DNA from: Clostridia bacterium
GTDB taxonomy: Bacteria > Bacillota > Clostridia > Christensenellales > DUVY01
Direction of reading: 5' to 3'
NCBI GenBank assembly: GCA_026001225.1
Contig: BNZQ01000001.1
Location: forward strand, 1-64,000
DNA length: 64,000 nucleotides
Below, piece after piece: positions 41,851-49,860 of this stretch. The translations under genes and the position numbers were made by a program. The notes under the pieces were generated by a model. The model was not told where the DNA came from, did no database searches, and saw only the letters and a program-made list of their open reading frames with translations. Each line of letters begins with the position of its first letter. Within the stretch, counting starts at the first letter, position 1.

Positions 41851-42798
41851 ATGGTCAATTTAAAAAGCACAATCAAAGGCGGTTTACTGGAGAATTTTTA
41901 TCCGGTGGGCTGGGATTTGGACAAGATCGACAAATGCGTGGGGACGCCGGAAACAGTTTTACAACGGCAGTCGGATTGGCACAAGGATTTTGAACCCGTT
42001 ATGTGCGGAGACATCTCTGAGTTTGAGGTCAAAATGGGGCATGAAATTGCGTATGAAATCAAAGCCGGCACGGACAAGAAATATCCGCTCGCTTTTATTC
42101 TGCCCGCGGGTCCTATGGGTATGTACAAATGGGCGGCGTATTTCTTAAATGAATGGGGTACGGACTGTTCGCATGTTACGACCTTTAATATGGACGAGTA
42201 CGCCGACATCGACGGCAATACTATTGCGGGAACGGATAAAGCCAGCTTTGAGTACGCCATGACGACGCAATTTTTCGATAAGATAAAAAAGACGATTCCT
42301 AAAAATCAGCGCCACTTCGCTACGAAAAGCAATTTACCGACATATGACGAAAAGATAGCGGCGATTAAGAAAAGTAGCGGCAGGACTGTGCTTGTATACG
42401 GCATAGGTCGTATGTGTCATATAGCTTTTTGGGAGCCGCAGTTCGCGGGAGAGTACAAATCCGAAGCCGAATGGCGTAACCAGACGTATCGATTAGGCGC
42501 GAAGCTTCATCCGCTTACGGTGGAGCAGAACGCGCTGACTTCTTTTAAATCCCGTACGACGCTTGTTCCGGCTACCGCGAATACGATCGGGCCTAAATTG
42601 TTGTTCTCTGCCGATTACGCTATCGGCGGCTGCGACGGTATTTGCGGGCGGGGAATGATGTGGCAGGGATTGAGCTTTTGGATGACGCTGCGGTACGGCA
42701 AAACGCCGTGGGTGCCTTCGACCTATGTCCCGACAATGCCGGGCAGATTATTTTTTGTTAAAGAACTCGCGGGACCGCTTGAGCCGGAGTGCAATTGA
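41851..42798 (+). CDS. Divergent glucosamine-6-phosphate deaminase-like protein
   Basis: A 315-aa protein, about 55 aa longer than typical NagB, of the same fold: THVTT-like FNMDEYADIDGNTIAG (about residue 110, M-D-E-Y catalytic Asp) and VYGIGRMCHIAFWEPQFAG (about 180), where IGxDGHIAFNEP has become IGRMCHIAFWEP (His, Phe, Glu and Pro kept; Asp and Asn lost). It resembles isomerase/deaminase-like proteins of unknown substrate. It sits between eda and a PIG-L deacetylase, suggesting action on an aminosugar derivative. Confidence 0.75.
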   Translation: MVNLKSTIKGGLLENFYPVGWDLDKIDKCVGTPETVLQRQSDWHKDFEPVMCGDISEFEVKMGHEIAYEIKAGTDKKYPLAFILPAGPMGMYKWAAYFLNEWGTDCSHVTTFNMDEYADIDGNTIAGTDKASFEYAMTTQFFDKIKKTIPKNQRHFATKSNLPTYDEKIAAIKKSSGRTVLVYGIGRMCHIAFWEPQFAGEYKSEAEWRNQTYRLGAKLHPLTVEQNALTSFKSRTTLVPATANTIGPKLLFSADYAIGGCDGICGRGMMWQGLSFWMTLRYGKTPWVPSTYVPTMPGRLFFVKELAGPLEPECN

Positions 42799-42799
42799 T

Positions 42800-43504
42800 A
42801 TGAATGTATTGATAATATCCGCCCATCCGGACGATATAGAAATAAACTGCGCGGGAACGGCGGCCAGGTTAATAAAGCGCGGCGACCGCATAACGCTGTG
42901 CAATCTGTGTTCCGGTAGTTTGGGACATATGGTTATTAAGCCCGCCGAGCTTGAAAAAATGCGTATTGAAGAAAGTGAAGCGGCAGCCAAGATAATTGGG
43001 GCGAAACGCTTGCCTTTTATATCGTCCGACCTTGAATTATATTATCAAGATAAAGGTACGAGAGACAAGGTTGTGGATATAATCCGTAAAGCAAAGCCGG
43101 ATTTTATTATAACGCACCACCCGGAAGATTATATGTGTGACCATGTTGCGGTCAGCAAGCTTGTGTTTGACGCGAGTTTTTGCGCTTCTTTACCGCACTA
43201 TGAAACGAAGATTGACGGTGTAGTACCTATATGCCCGATTTATTATATGGATAATCTCGGCGGGTTCAATTTCGAGCCGACCGAATATGTGGATATTTCG
43301 AAAGAAATAGAAACGAAACTGAAAATGCTGTCGTGCCATCAAAGCCAGCTTGCATGGATGAAAGAACACGACGGGATTGATTTTACTGAAACGGTAAAAG
43401 CTTTTTCTAAAACACGCGGTTTACAAGCGGGTGCCGCTTATGCTGAGGGCTTTATACAAATGCGCGGCTGGGGTAGGATGACGACAAGGCGATTGTTGCC
43501 ATAG
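42800..43504 (+). CDS. PIG-L/LmbE-family N-acetyl-sugar deacetylase
   Basis: A 234-aa zinc-dependent deacetylase. LIISAHPDDIEINCAGTAAR (about residue 4) is the A-H-P-D-D-x-E zinc motif; HHPEDYMCDHVAVSKL (about 107) carries the H-x-x-D-H motif. Members deacetylate GlcNAc-containing substrates (chitobiose, bacillithiol precursor, GlcNAc-PI). The ATG two bases after the previous stop gives the right family length; a longer upstream frame overlaps the preceding gene. Second deacetylase in the cluster besides NagA. Confidence 0.87.
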   Translation: MNVLIISAHPDDIEINCAGTAARLIKRGDRITLCNLCSGSLGHMVIKPAELEKMRIEESEAAAKIIGAKRLPFISSDLELYYQDKGTRDKVVDIIRKAKPDFIITHHPEDYMCDHVAVSKLVFDASFCASLPHYETKIDGVVPICPIYYMDNLGGFNFEPTEYVDISKEIETKLKMLSCHQSQLAWMKEHDGIDFTETVKAFSKTRGLQAGAAYAEGFIQMRGWGRMTTRRLLP

Positions 43505-43539
43505 CCTGCGGATTATCCGAAATTCAAATAGGTTTCAGT

Positions 43540-44547
43540 ATGAAAAAAGGCATATCGGTAGCCGGAAATATCATAATCGATAACGTGAAAATCATCGACG
43601 GGTATCCTCCGCAGGGGAATCTGTGCAATATACGCGCGGCGAGCAAAAGCACAGGCGGCGCGGTGTGCAATACGGGCATATCCCTGGCGCGGCTCGACCG
43701 CGGCTTGCGCGTTTCCGCGCTCGGCTGCGTCGGCGGCGATTCGGACGGGGAGTTCGCGCTCGGCCGTTTGCGGGGCGACGGATTGGACGTGTCGGGCGTG
43801 CGCGTGCAGGGCGGCGGCGTTCCGACGGGCTTTACCGACGTAATGACGGACGGAAACACGGGCGCGCGTACGTTTTTCCACGCCCGGGGCGCGAACGCCT
43901 CGTTTGACTTTCCGCATATCGACTTTGACTCCCTGTCCTGCGATATATTCCATATGGGCTACGCTTTGCTGCTGGATAAATTTGACGCGCCCGATCCGGA
44001 GTGCGGCACCGTTATGGCGAAAGCCCTGCGCGCCGCGCAAAAGAAAGGTTTGAAAACCTCGCTCGACGTGGTAAGCGAGAACGGCGGCCGCTTTAAGCGC
44101 ATAGTAACGCCGTCGCTTAAATACTGCGACTACGCCGTTATGAACGAGATAGAGGGCGGTATGATTTCAGGAATCGAGCCGCGCGACGCGCAAGGCGCGA
44201 TTATTCCCGAAAATATCGAAAAGATTTGCCGCGCGTTGTTCGCCGCGGGAGTCGGGGAATACGCCGTAATTCATTGTCCCGAGGCGGGATATATGGCGTG
44301 CGCGGACGGAAAATTCGTAACCGTGCCGTCGCTCCGGCTGCCCGAAGGGTACGTACAAGGCACGGTGGGGGCGGGCGACGCTTTTTGCGCCGGCATACTT
44401 TATTCGCTGTATAAGGAATACGAACCGGCCCGCGCGTTGACCCTCGCGGCGGCGTGCGCGGCGGCCAATCTGTCGGCAAGCGACAGCGTCGGCGGCATGA
44501 GAAGCTTAGAGGACACTTGGGCGCTCGATAAAAAATACCGTAACTGA
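43540..44547 (+). CDS. PfkB-family carbohydrate kinase
   Basis: A 335-aa ribokinase-like kinase. Early GGxxxN motif in STGGAVCNTGISLARLDRGL (about residue 44), GGDSDGEFALGRL (about 64), PTGFTDVMTDGNTGARTFFH (about 88), and C-terminal signature VQGTVGAGDAFCAGILYSLY (about 272) with the catalytic Asp. Higher GC than the AT-richer genes before it, so it may belong to a different block of the cluster. Substrate unknown. Position before a D-lyxose isomerase remnant suggests phosphorylation of a ketose such as xylulose or fructose. Confidence 0.87.
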   Translation: MKKGISVAGNIIIDNVKIIDGYPPQGNLCNIRAASKSTGGAVCNTGISLARLDRGLRVSALGCVGGDSDGEFALGRLRGDGLDVSGVRVQGGGVPTGFTDVMTDGNTGARTFFHARGANASFDFPHIDFDSLSCDIFHMGYALLLDKFDAPDPECGTVMAKALRAAQKKGLKTSLDVVSENGGRFKRIVTPSLKYCDYAVMNEIEGGMISGIEPRDAQGAIIPENIEKICRALFAAGVGEYAVIHCPEAGYMACADGKFVTVPSLRLPEGYVQGTVGAGDAFCAGILYSLYKEYEPARALTLAAACAAANLSASDSVGGMRSLEDTWALDKKYRN

Positions 44548-44570
44548 TATAAAATCCCGGGAGATATAAA

Positions 44571-44801
44571 ATGATTAACAAGGAACAGTACCAAAAGGCG
44601 GCCGCGAGGGCGTTGCAGTACTTCGATTGGGCGGGTATACGGCTCACGGAGGCGGAAAGGGGCGCGATAGAGGTCGCGGACTTCGGTTTGTCGGATCTTG
44701 ACAATATCGGGCTTGAGATATTGACGTATGTCAATACGGAACGCGTCTGCGCAAAGGAGGAGGAACTGAAAGCGGCGGTGACGGAGCAGGGCGGTTTGTA
44801 A
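44571..44801 (+). pseudogene. D-lyxose isomerase, N-terminal remnant joined to foreign sequence
   Basis: Residues 1-63 (e.g. KAAARALQYFDWAGIRLTEA, VADFGLSDLDNIGL, TYVNTERVCAKE) match the start of cupin-type D-lyxose ketol-isomerases, normally about 225 aa. After C-A-K-E the family continues with the P-G-Q-T-C-P-E-H-R-H metal site; here it switches to EELKAAVTEQGGL and a stop. All metal ligands are missing, so it is inactive. The switch near 44760 is the left joint of the phage-derived region. Confidence 0.65.
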
Positions 44802-44880
44802 GCGGTTTTCCGGTCATAAAAGCGATAAAAAACCGCGTGAAAGAAGCCCGAAAAATCTTTGGTTTTCCGCGTGTTTTCAC

Positions 44881-44909
44881 TGGACTATTATCCGCTTTGA
44901 CGGTATCCT
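44881..44909 (+). promoter_or_regulatory. Phage-region promoter-like element (copy 1)
   Basis: TGGACT (44881-44886), 17 nt, TATCCT (44904-44909), preceded by TTTTCAC and with TTTGACGG just before the -10. The same pattern occurs before the amidoligase (45453). AGGAGG follows before the ATG at 44939. Upstream, GCGGTTTT (44802) and AAAACCGC (44829) form a stem. Confidence 0.45.
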
Positions 44910-44938
44910 TTGGTTACAAAATCAAGGAGGTAATTATC

Positions 44939-45256
44939 ATGAAAAAACCGACCGTAAAGTTCAACAGCCGGGGAGAAACCGGCAACATCTACAGCATTCT
45001 CGCGATGACAAGGCTCGCAATCCTGCGGCAGGAAAAACAGCGGGTGCTTGACGACTGTGCTCTGGCAACGTTCGAGGATAACGGCTACGGAAAGGAAACG
45101 GCCGCGTTCCTGAAAAAGCACGAGAACTACAGCGCGCAAGCCCTTGCCGAGTTCGACGCTATGTGCAAGCGGGTATACGACAGCGGGAGCTACGAGGACG
45201 CGTTGCGTATCATCCGCGAAAAGGTAACGCTCAAAGACCTCGACGGGCGGTACTGA
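44939..45256 (+). CDS. Small hypothetical protein of phage/mobile-element type
   Basis: A 105-aa, Lys/Glu-rich, probably helical protein (NSRGETGNIYSILAMTRLAI near the start, SAQALAEFDAMCKRVYDSGS later). No signal peptide or membrane helix. AGGAGG lies 8-13 nt before the chosen ATG; the longer upstream frame reads through the promoter region. It is followed by a terminator and the amidoligase gene. I do not recognise the family; small proteins like this accompany accessory metabolism genes in Clostridia prophages. Confidence 0.6.
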   Translation: MKKPTVKFNSRGETGNIYSILAMTRLAILRQEKQRVLDDCALATFEDNGYGKETAAFLKKHENYSAQALAEFDAMCKRVYDSGSYEDALRIIREKVTLKDLDGRY

Positions 45257-45280
45257 CAGCAAAGGACTAAGTTCAAGCAA

Positions 45281-45300
45281 GGGAGCCGCAAGGCTCCTTT
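45281..45300 (+). terminator. Rho-independent terminator
   Basis: GGAGCC-GCAA-GGCTCC followed by TTT, 25 nt after the stop of the small gene at 45256. Confidence 0.6.
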
Positions 45301-45452
45301 CGCGTTGGTCCGCGGCTTAAGAAAACTACGTGAAAAACGCTCCGAAAATACGTGTAAAAGTTGCCTGAAAACCGCCCGAAAAACAGTTGAAAAACCGCTT
45401 AAAAAACCCGAAAAATTCTTTTATTTTCTTTCGGTTTTTGCCGTTTTTTCAC

Positions 45453-45481
45453 TGGACTAATGTTGCGATTGACGGTATTGT
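45453..45481 (+). promoter_or_regulatory. Phage-region promoter-like element (copy 2)
   Basis: TGGACT (45453-45458), 17 nt, TATTGT (45476-45481). TTTTCAC precedes the -35 and TTGACGG lies before the -10, as in copy 1. The A-rich CCGAAAAAT segment further upstream is also shared. Confidence 0.45.
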
Positions 45482-45533
45482 TGTGTTACAAAGCGGATGA
45501 ACGAAACACCGCGGCGGAAAGGAGATAACACAC

Positions 45534-46421
45534 ATGAAAACACAAAAGTTCGGAATCGAAATCGAGATGACGGGACTGACACGGAGCGCGGCGGCAACGG
45601 TAATCGCAAAGCACTTCGGCACGACGGTCAGCTTCGAGGGCGGCGGCTACGACACCCGCACGGTAGCGGACGGCACGGGCAGGAAGTGGAAAATCGTAAG
45701 CGACTCAAGCATCCGCGCCGCAAAGAAAGGCGGCGGCTATGCGGGCGACGAGTACAAGGTAGAGATGGTCAGCCCGATCTGCACCTACGCCGACATCGAA
45801 ACGGTACAAGAGATAGTACGGCAGCTTCGGCACAAGGGCGCGATGGTAAACGACTCCTGCGGAATACACGTCCACATCGACGCGGCGGCGCACACGGCGC
45901 GCAGCCTCTGGAACCTCGCCAACATTATGGCAAGCAAAGAGAACCTGCTCTTCAAGGCGGTCGGGGTGAAATCGAACCGCGAAGGCTACTGCGAAAAGGT
46001 AGACCGCACCTTCCTTGAAAAGCTGAACAAGGCGAAGCCGAAAGACAAAAGCAAGATAAAGACGCTCTGGTATAACGGCAACGACGGCAGCAATAATCAC
46101 TACGACGGCAGCCGCTACCGCGCCCTGAACCTGCACAGCGTATGGCAGAAAGGCACGGTGGAGTTCCGCCTCTACAACAGCAGCCTGCACGCGGGCGAGA
46201 TTAAAAGCTACATACAACTGAGCCTCGCGATTAACCGCCAAGCCTTAACGCAGACGTGCGCGAGCTACCGCACGACGGAAACCACGAACGACAAATACAC
46301 CTTCAGAACATGGCTGCTGCGGCTGGGGCTGATAGGCGACGAGTTCGAAACGGCAAGACACCACCTGCTGAAAAACTTGAGCGGCGACATAGCCTTCAGA
46401 GATAACCGCAGAGCGGCATAA
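45534..46421 (+). CDS. Amidoligase family protein (COOH-NH2 ligase)
   Basis: A 295-aa enzyme of the Amidoligase_2 family, related to glutamine synthetase/GshA-type ligases. It would join a carboxylate to an amine via an acyl phosphate. Motifs: FGIEIEMTGL (residues 6-15, metal-binding Glu pair), YKVEMVSPI (about 76, Glu), SCGIHVHIDAAAHTARSLWN (about 108, H-x-H) and GTVEFRLYNSSLHAGEIKSY (about 208, Glu-x-Arg). AAAGGAG lies before the ATG. The next gene encodes a gamma-glutamylcyclotransferase-like protein, a known pairing on phages and plasmids. Target unknown. Confidence 0.85.
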   Translation: MKTQKFGIEIEMTGLTRSAAATVIAKHFGTTVSFEGGGYDTRTVADGTGRKWKIVSDSSIRAAKKGGGYAGDEYKVEMVSPICTYADIETVQEIVRQLRHKGAMVNDSCGIHVHIDAAAHTARSLWNLANIMASKENLLFKAVGVKSNREGYCEKVDRTFLEKLNKAKPKDKSKIKTLWYNGNDGSNNHYDGSRYRALNLHSVWQKGTVEFRLYNSSLHAGEIKSYIQLSLAINRQALTQTCASYRTTETTNDKYTFRTWLLRLGLIGDEFETARHHLLKNLSGDIAFRDNRRAA

Positions 46422-46437
46422 AAAGGAGAATAAGAAT

Positions 46438-46884
46438 ATGAAAACGGAAAACAAAACGCTGTACATAGCCTACGGCAGCAACCTGAACCTACGGCAGATG
46501 GCGATACGCTGCCCCACCGCAAAGCCGGTGGGGACGGCGATGCTGAAGGACTGGCAACTGACGTTCAGAGGCGTGGCGACGCTTGAACGGGCGGAGGGCG
46601 CGCAAACGCCCGTCGGCGTATGGGAACTGGAAACGGCGGACGAGGCGGCGCTCGACAGGTACGAGGGGTATCCCCGGCTGTACCGCAAGGAATTCACCGA
46701 GGTGACCGTAAGAGAAAAAACGCTCACGGGAATGCTGTACCTTATGAACGACGGGATACCGTGCATGCCGTCTAAGTTCTACCTTGACGCGATAGCGCAG
46801 GGCTACGAGGACGTAGGACTGGATACGGAATATCTGACGGACGCGTTGGCGCATACCGAAGGGAAAATGCGGGGATACAAATAA
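46438..46884 (+). CDS. Gamma-glutamylcyclotransferase-like (GGCT/AIG2) protein
   Basis: A 148-aa protein with the GGCT N-terminal motif LYIAYGSNLNLRQMAIRCPT (Y-G-S-N loop, residues 8-27). TPVGVWELETADEAALDRYE (about 58-77) contains the catalytic Glu followed by G-Y-P, and VTVREKTLTGMLYLMND matches the next strands. Such enzymes cyclise gamma-glutamyl amines to 5-oxoproline. Placed 16 nt after the amidoligase, it could reverse or edit the bond that enzyme forms. AAGGAG site upstream. A strong terminator follows. Confidence 0.85.
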   Translation: MKTENKTLYIAYGSNLNLRQMAIRCPTAKPVGTAMLKDWQLTFRGVATLERAEGAQTPVGVWELETADEAALDRYEGYPRLYRKEFTEVTVREKTLTGMLYLMNDGIPCMPSKFYLDAIAQGYEDVGLDTEYLTDALAHTEGKMRGYK

Positions 46885-46910
46885 CCCAACAAAAATTCAT
46901 GTGTGTCGGG

Positions 46911-46936
46911 AAAGAGAGTCTGCGGACTCTCTTTTT
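46911..46936 (+). terminator. Rho-independent terminator after the amidoligase-GGCT pair
   Basis: AAAGAGAGTC-TGCG-GACTCTCTTT, a perfect 10-bp stem followed by TT. The terminase gene starts 22 nt later. Confidence 0.8.
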
Positions 46937-46957
46937 CGTAGGAGGCGGAAATGAGAT

Positions 46958-47926
46958 ATGGGAGCTAAAAAGAGTACGGCGGTCAAGCCCGCCCTTTACG
47001 ATAAAAGCCTTGCCGACCGCGCCGTGGCGTTTATAAACAGCCTGTGCCACACGAAAGGCGAGTGGCACGGCAAACCGTTCGAACTGTTGCCGTGGCAGAA
47101 CAAAATCATCCGGGACGTGTTCGGCACGGTTAAGGAGAGCGGCTTTCGGAGGTACAACACGGCGTACATAGAGATACCGAAAAAGATGGGCAAGAGCGAG
47201 CTTGCCGCCGCCGTCGCGCTGTATCTTTTGGCGGGGGATAACGAATGGGGCGCGGAGGTGTACGGATGCGCGGCGGACAGACAGCAGGCAAGCATTAATA
47301 TGGATTTGACGAAAGTATACACAAAACCCGAAACTTTAAACGCGTATCTTAAAAAACACGAGGCAAAAATTTTGGAGGAGTTTGATACTTTCTTTGATTG
47401 TGCGTTACCGATACCTACGCAAAGGCAAGTTGTTGGACAAGGTGGTAGATATCAAAATCAAACGGTGTATTCGGCCAAGGCGAACGCAAATGAAATAATC
47501 GCGGCGGTTATTGCGTGTGGCGGAATAAGTGTGACGATCAAACAAATGCTTATTGAAAAATGTGCTTCGATAATAAAAATTGCCGGACATGAGCGAATAT
47601 TTTCAAGTTATATTATTAGAAACGCGATTGCCGTTCCAGCCGCGATTTTATGGCAATTTTCCGAATCGGCAGTTTCATCAAGCGAAAAACTCAGCATACT
47701 TGAATCTTGTAAATATGGTGCGGATGACCCAGACCCTCAAAAGATTAAAGCATTTTTATTGTCTTTTGGCGAGCCATATACAGTGCTTTTTGGGGCAGGA
47801 AAAGAAGCTCGATTAGAAAAGAACAGTAGAATAGACAGATTATTAAATATATTAAAACAACGAAATTTAGTAAGCAGTTGGAAAAAGGCGACGCTTAAAG
47901 ATGAGTACAAGGTAAAGGCAGTATAG
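46958..47926 (+). pseudogene. Chimera: terminase large subunit N-terminus fused to an unrelated protein
   Basis: Residues 1-112 are the start of a phage terminase large subunit: FELLPWQNKIIRDVFGTVKE, Walker A-like EIPKKMGKSELAAAVALYLL (about 72), and AEVYGCAADRQQASI. At about 47295 the sequence switches without breaking frame to an AT-richer, unrelated 208-residue segment starting MDLTKVYTKPETLNAYLKKH (its own ATG at 47300 lacks a ribosome site). This second part is mostly helical (EIIAAVIACGGISVTIKQML, AVPAAILWQFSESAVSSSEK) and not recognised. The terminase Walker B and nuclease domains are gone, so DNA packaging cannot occur. Whether the second part is functional is open. Confidence 0.65.
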
Positions 47927-48388
47927 CGGACGGTCGGCAATCTCATCGGCTGTCAACGCGTCGTTTGTTTGTAGCGTTTGACGTATTCGTACCTTAGTTT
48001 TCATGAATTTTATTACGGCATTTTCCTTTTGATGGGCGTAAGCGAACCTTATTTATTTTAGTATTTCCTAAATAACTTTGGTTGGCGACCGCCTTACCGG
48101 TCGAACTTATTTGGTTCTTGTAACGATTGGAGCGCACGAAAACTTGCATCGCTTATACTTAGTTCTGCCGAGTAATGGCCGAGTTTGTCTATGAAACCCT
48201 CAAATTCGACATATTACATCTTGAAAATTTGGTTTATATATGATATACTCTGAACAGAGTATGCAATAAAATCTCATCGATATGGACATTATATGCAACT
48301 ACAATATGAGCATTATAAAATCATCAAAGTGGACATTATGCTTGACATTTTTATGGATATCGGATATAATGAAACGGCGAGGTGCAAA
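47927..48388. other. Intergenic region with gene fragment, palindrome and two promoters
   Basis: No intact gene. On the minus strand from ATG 48004 the first ~23 codons (MKTKVRIRQTLQTNDALTAD then EIA) look like the start of a DNA-binding protein cut near 47935. TTGAAA (48221), 17 nt, TATACT (48244-48249) forms a promoter overlapping the palindrome ATACTCTG-AA-CAGAGTAT (48245-48262). A second promoter TTGACA (48342), 17 nt, TATAAT (48365-48370) drives the ATPase. TGGACATTAT occurs twice (about 48282 and 48330). Confidence 0.5.
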
Positions 48389-49657
48389 ATGAAAGAATAT
48401 TTACTGCGGCTAATCGAACGGACGATTGCCGATAAATTAGAAACAAAAGGCTGTGTGGCGATTGAGGGGCCTAAATGGTGCGGCAAGAGTACCACGGCAA
48501 AATTATTCGCAAAAACCGTAATCGAGCTTCAACGGGAGCGGGTTTTTACGCAGTATAAGGCGCTTGCCGCATTAGATGAAAAAAACCTGCTTCGCGGGGG
48601 AAAACCGCTCATGTTTGACGAGTGGCAGAAGATACCGTCTTTGTGGGACGCTATTCGTTGCGATGTCGATGAAACACGGGAGCGCGGGCAATATATCCTT
48701 ACCGGTTCGTGTAAGCCGATCGAGGACAAAGAGCGGCATAGCGGTACGGGTCGTATTGTCAAAATCGTCATGCGGACAATGAGTCTTTGGGAGTCAAAGG
48801 ATTCTACCGGCGAAGTCAGCCTTAAATCGCTGTTCGATGAAAAGCCGGATAATATCTATGGAAAAAATGATATTAACCTTGACAGACTTGCATTTCTGAT
48901 CTGTCGCGGAGGGTGGCCCGATATTATCTTTGACCGTGAAAAGCTTGCATTAGACGCGTCGCTCGATTATGTGGAATCGCTTATAACTGAGGATATTACT
49001 AAGGTTGACGACGTGAAACGCGATCCGGAAAGGGCAAGGGCAATCCTGCGTTCCTACGCAAGGCTTATTTCGTCTCCTGCGCCGCTGACAAAAGTACAGA
49101 GCGATGTTGAGGCAAACGATATGACAATAGACAAGCGCACCGTCGATTCCTATATTTCGGCTTTTGAGAAATTATATGTCATTGAGGATGTGCCGTGTTG
49201 GAGTCCGAAACTGCGTTCACAGACTGCTATAAGAACTACAAATATCAGGCAGTTTGTTGACCCGTCGGTTGCAACCGCCATAAGCGGCAGTACACCCAAC
49301 GACCTGATTGCAGACCTCAATACAATGGGATTGGTATTTGAATCTCTGTGTGTGCGCGACCTCAGAATCTATGCGCAAACGCTTGGCGGTAAGGTTTATC
49401 AATATCACGATGCAGACGGCTTGGAGGTTGACGTCATAGTCCACGTCAGCGACGGTAAATGGGGCGCTATCGAAATCAAACTCGGAAGTCCGGACGCAAT
49501 TGAGGATGGCGCAAAGCATCTGTTAGCATTCCGTGATAAGATTGATTCGAGTAAACAGAGTAAGCCCGCATTCTTGGCGGTAGTCACCGGAACGCAGCTT
49601 GCCTACCGCCGTCCCGACGGCGTGTACGTTGTGCCGATAGGGTGCTTGAAAGATTAA
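48389..49657 (+). CDS. AAA+ ATPase with DUF4143 domain (copy 2)
   Basis: A 422-aa paralogue. Walker A VAIEGPKWCGKSTTAKLFAK (about residue 22), Walker B PLMFDEWQKIPSLWDAIRCD (about 71), sensor YILTGSCKP, RHSGTGRI, and the late D-x(n)-E-x-K pattern GLEVDVIVHVSDGKWGAIEI plus K (about 345). An upstream in-frame ATG (48293) exists, but the TATAAT at 48365 and GAGGTG before 48389 fix the start. It is clearly diverged from copies 1 and 4 and has no adjacent divergent XRE. A terminator and a convergent double-HTH gene follow. Confidence 0.87.
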   Translation: MKEYLLRLIERTIADKLETKGCVAIEGPKWCGKSTTAKLFAKTVIELQRERVFTQYKALAALDEKNLLRGGKPLMFDEWQKIPSLWDAIRCDVDETRERGQYILTGSCKPIEDKERHSGTGRIVKIVMRTMSLWESKDSTGEVSLKSLFDEKPDNIYGKNDINLDRLAFLICRGGWPDIIFDREKLALDASLDYVESLITEDITKVDDVKRDPERARAILRSYARLISSPAPLTKVQSDVEANDMTIDKRTVDSYISAFEKLYVIEDVPCWSPKLRSQTAIRTTNIRQFVDPSVATAISGSTPNDLIADLNTMGLVFESLCVRDLRIYAQTLGGKVYQYHDADGLEVDVIVHVSDGKWGAIEIKLGSPDAIEDGAKHLLAFRDKIDSSKQSKPAFLAVVTGTQLAYRRPDGVYVVPIGCLKD

Positions 49658-49739
49658 CGAATTCAAGTTCTATCGGGCGCGCCATAGTTGTCCCTTTATT
49701 TGTCGCATTGCAAATGCGCGAAAAGAGGATTAAAAACGC

Positions 49740-49768
49740 AAAAAGTCGGTCTGAACAGCCGGCTTTTT
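49740..49768 (+). terminator. Conserved hairpin (copy 2), terminator of ATPase copy 2
   Basis: AAAAAGTCGG pairs with CCGGCTTTTT (one T-G wobble) about 80 nt after the ATPase stop. It is the same structure as at 6864 and 62726, including the small CGCATT/AATGCG stem at 49704-49718. Confidence 0.65.
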
Positions 49769-49860
49769 GCGTTGTAGGCGTTTTTTTCATCTTTACAAGA
49801 TTTTGCCGTCCTTTGCAATTATGCGACAAAATGTGGCAGATACAGTAAAAGAAAAAAGTA

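Noticed and set aside
48293-48388. 32-residue N-terminal extension of ATPase copy 2
   Set aside because: It would span the TTGACA-TATAAT promoter at 48342-48370, and the other copies start at the equivalent of 48389.
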